Under the pieces are notes generated by a model, which did not search any database, was not told the origin of the DNA, and worked only from the letters and a program-made list of their open reading frames with translations. From positions 90,346,411 to 90,410,410 of the forward strand of contig NC_092793.1 of NCBI RefSeq assembly GCF_918797505.1: 64,000 nucleotides of DNA, in the 5' to 3' direction. Below, piece after piece: positions 13,201 to 25,200 of this stretch. Source of the stretch: Bemisia tabaci (taxonomy: Eukaryota > Arthropoda > Insecta > Hemiptera > Aleyrodidae). Every line of letters begins with the position of its first letter. Position 1 is the first letter of the stretch. The translations under genes and the position numbers were made by a program.

Positions 13201-16200
13201 AGATTAAGGAGGAGTTAGAAAGTTTTCATATCTTCAGAGGGTAGATGAAAGAATGAGGTTACAGCAAAGAAACTTCTTGATTAAATTGGCAAATCTATGA
13301 AATTTGAAGATATAGTTTCAACGTTATAATTTGCAGTGGCTGACAGACAACAGAAATTACGAGAAAAATAACGGTAGGCCAGTCTCATGGCAATTACTTA
13401 TGGTAATTTTTAACCGATGTATTTCCTTCACACAGCAAAAAACGACTGAAATGGACCGATTCAATCACCAACAAGAAAAAACACTGAGAAATGGCCCGAA
13501 CTGTATGTAACAAGGTGGAGAAATGGTGCTGGGTGCACACCATTCCGCAGGGTAAACGAAGCCCAGAAATTCCAAAAAAAGTTCAAGCAGTCAAAAAGTT
13601 TTTGCTCTAATGAGTACTAGTACAAGACTGAGGGGGGAGTGTTCAGCTCAGGCAGCTTGCATTGGAATATTAAGTTGAGGTCACGTCAAAAGATCTATAA
13701 TTTTGGGTCTTCTTAGACCTTGTCAGTATATCACACTCATCAGTGAGCCAAACTTAGCATCCTGCAAAATCCAAGGCGGCATCCAAACGCCATCATGAAT
13801 ACTTAATATTCCAATGCAAGCTGCCTGAGCTAAACACCTTCCCCCTCAGTCTTGTACTGGCACTCATTAGAGCAAAAAACTTTTTGACTCTGATTGAAAA
13901 TATTTTGGAATTTCAATCACTAATGAGCTGATATTTCCTATTACTTTTGGAGTCTCGATCCGCCCTTGTAGGCTGATTATGAAACTTGATAGATGAATCA
14001 ATAGACAAAAGAGACAAAGGAAAAACGGAGCAATCCTGCAAGTGGAAAATGGAGCGATTCTGTTGGTGGGAAATGGAGAAATCTTATTGGTGGAAAATGG
14101 AGCAATCCTGGAAAAACCAATGAATGATTCTGTGGTTAGTCCATCAGTTCACCCTTAGTATTAAACGACCACCTGATTCAAAACAGTATGATAGCTCCAT
14201 TAGCTTTTTGTTTCCTTTGTCTAACGCTTTTTCCATCAAATTCCAATGATCAGCCTGCAATTCAGACAATAGTAGACACAAATGCATGCTATTAACACTG
14301 TTAGACAAAAAGTACCAGAACTTACCATTTGTTTCAGGTGTGTTTGGAGGAGAACTATTATCAGACCCTGAAGAACTAATTAAATTTGATTCGTTATCTA
14401 TGTATAAAGCTCTCATTTGTTCTGTGCAATAGACTGGGGACAAGGAGCAGTCACCATGTTGGCGGGTACCAATTGTTAAACATGAGTGACACTGCGCACC
14501 ATTGTCTGGTTTTGCTCCTCCAACCTGAGACATGAGGAAAATTTTTAGTTAACCTTAGTTTAAGTTTACATGTTAGTTAATTTCAAGATTTATAAGCCAT
14601 TATTATGTGTACGTAACTTATGATCAGAGTACAGACATCTACATTATACAGGGTTATCCAAAAGTCACTGACCACCCCTGTAACTTTTTTCCAAATTGAG
14701 ATAGAAGTTTGAAACTTTGGGAATGTTCCTCGGTCTAAAGTAGCAACTTTTTGGTCCCCCCAAAATTTTGGGGGGCGGCCCCCCTTAAGGGGGGCGGGGG
14801 CTAACTTTTTTTTTTCAAATGGCAACCCCCCCTTTGTGATACCTCATTCGAAAGATAATAAAAAAAGAAAATTTTTGGCGCAAACCGCAGGTCAAAATGT
14901 TCATTTTTGACAAAATGGCGGCCGGTCAAAGTTCAAAATGGCGGAAATTTGGCATCTCCGTTGTTTATTGACGGATTGGTGTGAAACTCGGAATTCTAGG
15001 GTTTTTTGAGATGAGAAAAACGATTCTGGCATTGGTTTTCCAGAAAAGTCAGTCTTTTGCAAAATGGCGGCGGTCAAAATGGCGGCCTAGAGCGGGAAGT
15101 GGATATTTAGGCTGCATATCGTTGGATTTGCATGAAACTTGGTATCCGGGGGTATTTTGGCACGAGAAGAACGAATCTTTCATAGGATATCTGAAATTTT
15201 GACAAATTCCAAAATGGCGGCGGAAAAATTGCGGGAAATCAGTTTTACGGCTCTTTACCGATGGATTTGCATGAAATTCGATATCCTGGCGGTTTTTGGC
15301 TGGATTAAAAGGAATCTTTCATTATATTCTTGAAATATCAAATAATTTCATGCTAAGCCATCAGTAAAGAGCCGTAAAACTGATTTCCCGCAATTTTTCC
15401 GCCGCCATTTTGGAATTTGTCAAAATTTCAGATATCCAATGAAAGATTCGTTCTTCTCGTGCCGAAATACCCCCGGATACCAAGTTTCATGCAAATCCAA
15501 CGATATGCAGCCCAAATATCCACTTCCCGCTCTAGGCCGCCATTTTGACCGCCGCCATTTTGCAAAAGACTGACTTTTCTGGAAAACCAATGCCAGACTC
15601 GTTTTTCTCATCTCAAAAAACCCTAGGATTCCGAGTTTCACACCAATCCGTCGATAAACAACGGAGATGCCAAATTTCCGCCATTTTGAACTTTGACCGG
15701 CCGCCATTTTGTCAAAAATGAACATTTTGACCTGCGGTTTGCGCCAAAAATTTTTTTTTTTTATTATCTTTCGAATGAGGTATCACAAAGGGGGGGTTGC
15801 CATTTGAAAAAAAAAAGTTAGCCCCCGCCCCCCTTAAGGGGGGCCGCCCCCCAAAATTTTGGGGGGACCAAAAAGTTGCTACTTTAGACCGAGGAACATT
15901 CTCAAAGTTTCAAACTTCTATCTCAATTTGGAAAAAAGTTACAGGGGTGGTCAGTGACTTTTGGATAACCCTGTACAATTAGTAATTATCTAGGTTCTTT
16001 CAGTACATTTATAAATATATTCATTGTATAATCACTGACCTCATATTGTAGGGAGGGAGGACAGTGCTTCTACTTCAATCAAATTTTTCTTACAGGGCAA
16101 TCCCCTGTACCAGACCTTTTTTGATTAATTTAGGTCGGACGAAGTTCAGGACCACGGGAGCGAAGAGGGAATCGACCCCAAGGAATCCAAATTTCATAGT

Positions 16201-19200
16201 TCTCAAGACCCCCCCAGTCCCCCTTGGAAGGTAAAAGGGGGATCAGTAGTTCAAAGTCGATGTTTATGTCAAAATTTGGATATTATTTTTCATGGAAACC
16301 TGAAAATAAGGAAAATGTCAACTTAAATCGGCAACATGTAATCCAAAATCGACCAATCCGTGTCCAAAATACTGACCCCTAATGGTGGAGGCCGGGGCCC
16401 CCTTTCAAAAAATGCAAGTTCGCCAAATTGATGTAGTGACTCGGAAAAAAGATGTTATCAAGGGTAATCAAGAATTCGAATTTGAGGGCCCTGTCGCACC
16501 CAGAGGCTCTGGGGCTGAACTTGCAAATTCAACCAACGACGCATCCCCCCCCCCCCCCCCCCCCGGTGTCCCATCAGAGAAGCCCCTGAGGACGATAGGA
16601 CCCTTAAATTCGGATTCTTTGAGCTTGATTACTCGTGAAAACGTCTTTTTTCTGAGTCTACGTTAATTAGGCGAACTTGCATTTTTTGAAAGGGGGCTCT
16701 GTCCCCCACCTTTAGGGGTCAGTATTTTGAACATAGATGGGTCGATTTTGGATTATATGGTGTCGAATTAGGTTGAACAATTCCTTAATTTCAAATCTCG
16801 ATTAAATCATTTCAAAATTTTGACAAACTTTGAAGTATTGACCTCCTTTTTACCTCCTAAGGGGAGCCGCTGGGGGGGGGGGGGGTCTCAAGAACCATGA
16901 AATTTTTAAGGTCGATTCCCTCTTCGCCCCCGCGATCCTACACTTCGTTCGACCTGAATTAACCAAAAGAGGCCTGGTACAGTGGGTCTGGGCCACCATG
17001 TATGTGTATAATAAGAATATAATTTCTCTTTTTTTCAGTTCATGAAGATCAAATAAGTAACGAATTAAAGAAAAAACTAAAAATGAACCAAAAATCAATC
17101 TCTCTCCTGGGGAACAGGGGTAGATTAACAGGGTCACATCATTTCTGGAGGTTTTAAAACGTACAAGAACTGTCGCAATGAGACCTACACTGGGGATTGT
17201 AACAAAAAACTTGATTACCTATGGAGCTATCGTTTATTTAAAGGAGATTACAAAAAATCTGGAAATTGAGACCAAAATCAGTTAATTCAAACAGAAATTG
17301 ACTGAAGCTGCTGTCCCATGAGCAAGCTTACTGAACAATTAATGACATTTTTGAACTAAATGGACACTCAACAGTGGCCCACTGCCAACAACAAAGTCTG
17401 CGCACATGGGTAAACTATCATACTGAACAGTCAGGACTGCTTGTGTGAAAGCAAAGAGAGATTTAAGTCTAAAAAAAATGATTCACTTACATCAGGAGTA
17501 GGGGGAATAGGGGGACCTGACACATGAGCAGGAGGTTGTTTTGATAAGAAACTTAGGTTCATATTATTTACACCATTGATACTTTGCAAACGATTTATGA
17601 TGCTTCTTAATTGATGCATAGCATTTTGGGAGAGTCCTAGTTCACCTAATTCTTCATCACGCATACCTTGAAGCTGTGAACAAATAATCCTCTATAAGAA
17701 AAGTTTGATACAGGACTGTACACAAATATTTTTGAAATGCATTATTTAGAGCAATCAGAGTTTTACTGAGATGATGTTAACCTTCAACTAATGGACCACT
17801 GGACAGGGTGAGAAATTATGCACAACAACACATGCTTTCCGATCAAAGTTTCATACAGAACCCATTGAACACATTGGAACCTTTCAGAATTACCTCACTA
17901 ATGGGAAATAAATGTTCACAGTCTATATTATAGATAGAAAATTCCAACTTTCTGCTCACAAAAAAACAAAAATCAAGAGACACCGAATAAGGCATTGAAA
18001 TCAACTTATACGTGAGGCGAAAAATTACAGCTTGATTTAATACACACTTCCTTTTCTGATGTGGGGCGTTTAATTTTGTCACAGAAAAGTTGGTACACAG
18101 AGAAGTTTTTCAACCATAAAATATACTGTAATTACAATAGTGTTTGACTCGATCAGATTCCAGTTTTTCTGTGAGTGGGAAGGGAAAATTAAATAGACAA
18201 AAGCCATTATTTTCTAACTTACAAGTTAAATTTGGAAAGTATCGATGCACTCATCATCATATTCAGTGTAAATTAGGATAAAAAACATGTGCTGTGGTGC
18301 TTCATATGGTAACCTATCAGGTGGTCTATTATCACAGGTTCCGGAACGATGAATAATGCTTTTCAGAGTCACTTTTAGCCAAGATAAATTATCTAAGTAA
18401 AGGGCGACAAAAAAATTTGCTGGATTAAGAGTTGGTTTAGATATGATAAGACTACACTGCTGTGCTACGGAAGAACGCCGTATGAACCATCAGATTCAAA
18501 CTGAGATATTTACGTTCAAAGTCTACGGCATGCCTCTCTGAGAGATTTGCGAATTTTAGGTTCTCGTTTTCTCACATGGACAGCTTGAACCCTTGGCTGG
18601 CCATTATCGCTTCGTTCACTCGCAAAAAGTTAATCACTTCCAGGAAAATCGCAGAAGAGTGAGAGTATGTCGGACTCACGGCAAACTACCCTTGCAGGCA
18701 AGGTTCCTTTCACTGTACCAATCTTGCCGTGTGTCCACTCTCGCGCCGAGAACGAGCCTCCAACGCTGCCGGCTGGTGCCGGCAGCATTGCCAACTCGTG
18801 TTCAAATATCGGGCAGTGAAGCCTTCCTTCACGGGGGTTTCGCCTCTATTCGCTTCTAGGAGGTTCATTTCCGCAGAAATCATTTCTTCTAGTATTTTAT
18901 TTAACCTTTCGTGTTTTGAGGCAGAGTCATTTTCAAATTTTCAGAGGAAATTGAACAGTAAAAATAATGATCAGTAATTATTCAGTATCAAGTAATAATT
19001 GGAACGGAATTGGAAGATTCATATTTTTCTGTTTTATTTGTATATCGACGCTAAAACTACCAAACCACGTATCTCGGTTTTCAACGTTGCAGACTTCCTG
19101 TAACACTTTATTTTTTAAATGGAAAACTACGCAATGTTAAATCCTAAAAACTTCCGTGATTTTTCCTCTCTGAGCGAACCAAATTCTGAGAAAATTTCGA

Positions 19201-22200
19201 GGAATGATGTTGTTTAATTAAAATAAAAAAAGGAGCGGCGATACTAAACTCCGCAAACGAGATAGGTGGTTTGGTAGTTTCACCGCATGTATACTTCTTG
19301 TTAAAATGAAGAGCATGTCAAATTGAAAAGTGGCGATAAATAATGAAAAAAGTAAGTTATGCGTGGACAAAATAATGTTAGTGGTCACAAACTAGCCTCG
19401 TGATGTTGGTAACCTACTAAAATTTTTTTTTTTCCGTGTGCGACCTTAATTCATTTCCTTCTTCACTTGCTATTTTGAGAGGACTATTCCGCATTCATAA
19501 AATTACTTTTTTAATTATTACGCTGACTTTCCAAACTACTTTATGTTACCTAAACTTCAAAGATATCAAAAGAAAGTATAATATTAGAACTTGTTCAAAC
19601 AAGAATTGATACCTTTTTCCACTGACATTGTAGGGAAAACTTTTTGAATAAAATTGCTGATTTCAAAATGTCAAGACTTTACGCAAATTCAGCGGCCCAT
19701 TAATTTGAGGCCCTTTTTTGGATCGAGTAAGATAAGCAAAGGAACAAATCCAATTAAGAATATGAAAAATCTAACTAAAACAACGTATCTCGTTTTTATC
19801 GTCGTTTGAAATCTCCCTCTCTCATTTTATTTGAACGCTCATAAAAAAGGAAATGAGAAAATTGCAGGAAACAAATTAATTGTTCAAGGTCTTATTAATC
19901 AAGTTTAAACATAGAAGAATATTAATACTCCAAAAATTTCACGGGAAAATATTAGTATAAAATTAATAAAATAATGAGATGGGACAGGCATTTTAAAACA
20001 TACAAAAATCGAGATACGTATGAATTAGTTTTAATTTGAAATGTGTTCTGAGGAGAAAATTGAAATAATTAATTTAAAATTAAAGATATTGTCAGAGAAC
20101 TTGGTTTTTAAATAATCGTAATGGAACGAGCTTCAATGTTAGCTGTGGGTTAAAGTAATAAGTTAAAGAGGAAATGCTTTAGAGGAGTAAAATATGTATT
20201 TCTTCTTTGAATTAATGACTTACTTACGAAGAATAACAAGAAGGAACTAATCACATGAACATTAACAAGCGATTTTTAGTCGAAGAACAAAAGAGAATAA
20301 CTCTCGTTTGGTACGCAACTTAATAATTGCCAAGTTTAAAATGATATGGGTCATTGAGCGCAACCCTTTAAAAAAATAAGGAAATGAAAAAACTTCCGAT
20401 CTAGACTTTGATACACAGGAATTGACCAAAAATAGAGACATACAAGTCTGTCCGGATAAATTGAAGAAAGTGAACCCCGCTGTCAATAGAGGTGACTCAG
20501 AAATAACTTATATCATTCAACTGATAAGGTGTAACTGAAGGAAAATATATCAGACAAAGTGAAAGTCTTTTGCAACTAGCCACACTTCGTCGCAAAATTT
20601 AAATGATATTGGTATGGAAACGAAACAAATTGATTAAATTTACCGTAAACTTTGCTTACATTCTAGCAACCACTGGGTTTAAAAAGGTTTAATGGAGCAA
20701 CCTTAAAACCAAATAAGAAAGGAAGAGATCAAATATCTCTTTTTTTGAAAATTATATACAGACAAAAGGAACAATATTACATTGAAAATTGGTAAGAAAA
20801 TAAGAGTATAAAAAATTAATCTGTATAACTTGAAATTAAAAATTATAGCAACGAAAAGTTTACTTGACTAATCCCGCCATATGGAAAATTGATACAATAT
20901 TGATATTTGTTCAAAATCGACTCAATTTGTTCCCGTTTGGACTAAGAAAAAAGCATGACAGTTTTACTTAATATGTATACGATAAGTATGTATACAATGT
21001 ACATCGACATTCCAAAATTACTCTGAAGAAAGAGGAGGTAAGTCTAGCCAAAATTTTTGACGATTTTCTGGAATGATACCTTTTAGTGTTGATAAGATTT
21101 CTCTTTGCTTCTCAATTGGAAATCCGCATGGGTTCTTTAATGGCTTAGGACACGGCATTCCTCCATTTTTGGCAGAATTTTTTTTCAGGAAGTCCAGAGG
21201 CTTGAAGGATTCATCACTATGCTTATTCTTGTAGAAAAGTTCATGATGACCCCGCACAGCCTTCACTTGCATAATATCTTTAAGGTATCTTTAAGGTTTG
21301 CATATTATCTTTGAGCTGCTTTTTTGAGTTTCGCCTGTGATGTGTGATCTTCCCAGTTGTAAAAGTCTGTATGCTGCATGGGGATGAGATGGACTTTCCC
21401 GCGATTCGCACTACTAACTGCGGTCGAAAAATCATGAAAATCGTATGTTTTAGCTTGCCTGTTTAACGCCAATTCCACCTGATGGTGAAAGCTATCGGCG
21501 CTCATGAAAGTGTGCCCGGGCTCAAAATAAAAAAGTACAATTTCTGTCGATTCAATTTCAGGAGAATGAATCATTTGCACAAGGAAGCTAAAGAGAGTCC
21601 AATTTTTATTTTGGGATGCACAATTATCGAGCCAAATGTAAATACGCTTACAGTCCCTTTGCTGGAGCAAAAACGCGCGAAAAGTACTGATAATGTCCTC
21701 TTTCCAACGTCCCGATATTCCCTCATGCCACACAACTGCGCACGGATGCAACTTTGATTTTTTACCGACCGGAGCGAAAGTTTCATGGTAAGCGATTAAG
21801 CGTTTAATAAACAAAACTGATTTAAAGCAATCAACTCGGGGTAGCATTATAATTTTCTGCAAATCTGCAGAAACACAAACCGCATCCTTAGGATCGAACT
21901 GGGCGTCAGCGTGTTCGCGGAAAAGCTTTCGTCCTTCTTCCGCCATTGTTATATGAGCTTGCCAGGAAGTACAAACATCACAATCACTACGCCACTTTCA
22001 GGACTACCATGTTCATGAAGACGGAATTCCTCGCACTTTTCACATTCTTCATTGCCCAGTACTGTAATCGAAATTTTCATTTTACGCACTGTTCGACGGT
22101 ATAGTTCGTAACTAATTTGATTTTCGGGATTTTTTTGCAAAAAATTTTTATGCATGTCAGTTATAGTAACATCACTTGGACGATATCGAGTGTTGGGTGC

Positions 22201-25200
22201 ATGTTCGCGACGATAATGAGATATAGACGGATTATAACTTTCAACGTGCGCCGCGATTAATTCCGACGGGACTTTATTTGGAGGTGATATTTTTCCTCTG
22301 TTGTCCTTCACTTTCGGTTGAATAACACCTTTTGGAGTAGTAGGCACTAAGATATCGTGCACATATCGATCGTTGGTAGCTTTAAATCCCAAAGTAGTTG
22401 AAAAAAAGGGTTTACACACTTCATACCGAACACTATTTTCAGTCACGAAATGATACTTGAATGTGTTTTGTTTCTGCTGATTCAAGTATCTTCTTCGATG
22501 CGCGTCTTTTCTTTCGCACAAACGTAGTATAAAACTTCTGCGGCTCGCCCAATCTAAATCCCAAAAATTCAAGTTAATTTCTTCTCTTTTCTCTTCTGGT
22601 ACATGATCTGAGCACTTTCTCCTGCAAGAGTCATCGCAGCCGGGTAACACGGGATGTTTCTCTTTCAACGACTGCTGCTTTGCATTAGCCACTTCCTCCT
22701 TTGAAAGTTTTCTACGAGCTCCACGTTTTCGAGGGTTTCCAAAAATTGTAACCGCGACTTCATTTGGAGCACAAACTGATACCACGGGTGGTTCAGGATT
22801 TCGCACAGTCTCGGACTGAGATGTATTAACATCTCCCGCACTAGAAATTTCCGCGCATGCTGAAATGTCAGTTGCATGTTCACGTACATCGGAGGATGGT
22901 GTGTTCTTATCACTAGAATTAAGACCGAAATCTGTGAAAATTTCATCAGACACAGGCAATAAGTCATGAGGACTGGTACGATTTAGCGAAACGTCCGGAT
23001 TGTTGAAAAAATCGACATCCGGTGCGCAAGAAATTGGCTCAATCACGGAAAGTTTAGGATCATTTACAACTTCTGACTGAACGATATGAATATCACACAT
23101 TTTCGAAGTTCCACAACGTGTATTTTCCGTTAAATTTGCACTGATTTCGACGCACTGAGGTGAAGCGAGTTCCGCGGGAGAATTAAATAAAACACGAGGG
23201 GCTACACCAGACTTTGGCAAAATGATTGGAGACTCAAAGATCGGAGCATCCGAAACACAGGATACTGGCATGTACTCGGAAGATTTTGGAAAAAATAAAT
23301 CGTTCTCTCCAACACTTGAATATAAAATCAACTCATCACTGTCAACACTACGAGATTTCGGAAAAGAATATGAAATATCACATAAATAAGATGCGCTGAT
23401 CGGTGAATGATCGACACAATTCGACAAACCGAGAGCTTTCTTAGTTTTTCGAGGGGACGGACAGTTCAAACTAGATGGCACAGAACGTGGCGATTTTTTC
23501 CGGATGCTTAAATCTAAAGGCACATCATTGGATCCGTACGCGGAAGTATCGTAATTATTGTCTTTAAAGATCACAGCATTATAATTAAAATCGAGTGCCG
23601 CATCCACGATTTTCCGAGTTCGCGAACTAAAACTTGTTATGGAAAACATTTTGAACGGAGAGTATGACGAAACGAAAAAGCGCATCCACTCGGGAACGTA
23701 TCACATGTTCTCACCGGACGATAAACAGCTTAACTGATCGCGATAAATCAGCGCATGCATAATTGGAACCCTGAAATCGGATAAAAGGGTTGGTGGTCGG
23801 GGTGGCCCACGGCCGAACCTTGCCGTAAGTCCTGGAATTAGCGAGCGCTGCAAGGGTCGAGTGCCGTGTGTCCACAATGCATGGGGAGAAACGCCGTGAG
23901 TGCCACCCGCGTCCCGAGCTGCCTGGACACACGGCAGTCGATCGTTGCAATATCGCCACTATGCGGCACATACGGAAAGCACCCCCCTCTATATCTCTGC
24001 AACTAATGAAGATACGCCTTTTCTGACTTCACCACTGAACAGAGGATGCTTCAAATAGTAGAAATTCATGTCTAACTCAAAAAAAAATTGTTTGGCTCAT
24101 ACGGCGTTCTTCCTTAGCACGGCAGTACAGTGAGCAATAAATCTTGGACTGTTTCAACTTCTCCTTTTCTCCATCCACTTCCTGACTCAAAAACTAGTTA
24201 TGAGGTGTGGAATACCAATTGAAGTAGAGTTTTTCTGCCCAGATTCGCATTTAGCAAAATTTTCATTTGCAAAAGAAAGAGAGTCTTTCTATCTCTCACA
24301 CCATCACAGAACTTTCCCTTATACTTGGTGCAATGGGCCTGTTGCAAACTTTTGCTAGAGCAAAACTAAGATTTGTTTCTTATAGATAATGCTTCAAAAA
24401 TCACGATGAGCCCATTGGCGAAGTCGGAATTGCACTTATAACTTCACAATCTGCGTAAGAAATTTGCGGTTTTTTGAGCTTCCCGCTTCAAAAACGATAC
24501 TACGGCACAGGTGAACTTTTAGATAGAGGAGTCGTTCCATCGGCGGCAATATTCATCATGGCCGACGCCAATGCGCCAAAACACATGTGATGAGACGAGA
24601 TAACACCTGAACAGGATTAGACCAGATAACAATCGGCGTGTTTACGTTCATATTTTCCTCGCCCGCCTAGATTGACCCTGAACGCTCCTCGATTCACGCG
24701 CGGTACTGCGGAAGCGTCGGCCATGATGAATATTGCCGACGATGGAACGACTCTTCTAACAAAATGTTCACCTGTGCCGTAGTATTGTTTTTGAAGCGGG
24801 AAGCTCAAAAAAACGCAAATTTCTTACCCAGATTGTGAAATTATGAATGCATTTCAAACTTTGCCGATGCGCCCATCGTGATTTTTGAGGCATTATCTAT
24901 AGGAAACAACTCTTATTTTTGCACTAGCAAAAGTTTGCAACAGGCCCAACCACAGGAAGAAAATTTTGATTCTTGACGAGGTAACATTCAGTAACAAGAC
25001 TTGACTTTCAGGACAGACATTCATACTTAAAGGCACAACTGATATTCTTACAGCAGGAAAAAATAAAAATGAAGCAGGTTGCAAACTAAATCACATTGTT
25101 TGTCATTATAATGTTGTTCAAATTGTATAAATTAAATATATGGGTAACATCACTCTGTAGATTGTTTTCCCCAATTTTTTTTCTTTCTTTTTTTTTGACC

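Larger units (their letters stand above)
12845..14325 (-). other. Intron 5 of the ZCCHC14-like gene
   Basis: 1.5 kb containing a small inverted-repeat element at 13589-13888 and a short tandem repeat at 14019-14115. The remainder shows nothing I can name. Confidence 0.7.
14525..17490 (-). other. Intron 4 of the ZCCHC14-like gene
   Basis: 3 kb, most of it two fold-back elements, T (14649-15973) and Y (16088-16986). Flanking sequence has no other recognisable feature. Confidence 0.75.
21018..23685 (-). pseudogene. Transposase gene of the DDE transposon, frame broken twice
   Basis: Three consecutive blocks lie on the same strand in changing frames: 23685-21949, 21946-21305 and 21272-21018. Together they span about 875 codons and read as one protein: a long low-complexity N-terminal half, a conserved central part ending in a CEKC-type motif, a catalytic RNase H-like block, and a C-terminal basic block ending FWLDLPPLSSE. 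The first break may be a 50-base intron (see findings). The second lies beside a local duplication of AAAGATAATATGCAA and looks like damage. I therefore regard the gene as probably inactive; a spliced product across the first break remains possible. Confidence 0.75.
18457..24125 (-). mobile_element. 5.67-kb DDE DNA transposon with TIRs and TACA duplication
   Basis: Terminal inverted repeats begin CTGCTGTGCTACGGAAGAAC (left) and, inverted, CTGCCGTGCTAAGGAAGAAC (right) and continue through GCCGTATGA. TACA lies on both sides (18453-18456 and 24126-24129) as a four-base target duplication. The minus-strand gene inside encodes an RNase H-fold transposase of the type annotated as DUF7869 (entries below). 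About 2.5 kb of noncoding sequence follows the gene and 0.4 kb precedes it. Four-base duplications are known for Sola transposons, but I cannot assign a superfamily by eye. It inserted into intron 3 of the host gene in the same orientation. Confidence 0.88.

Noticed and set aside
14981..15725. Two similar open frames (plus and minus) as a gene pair
   Set aside because: They are the two arms of palindrome T and therefore the same repeat read on opposite strands.
23711..23971. 86-codon minus-strand frame as an extra exon of the transposase
   Set aside because: It crosses the subterminal repeat motifs and shows no protein-like composition; block 1 has its own ATG.
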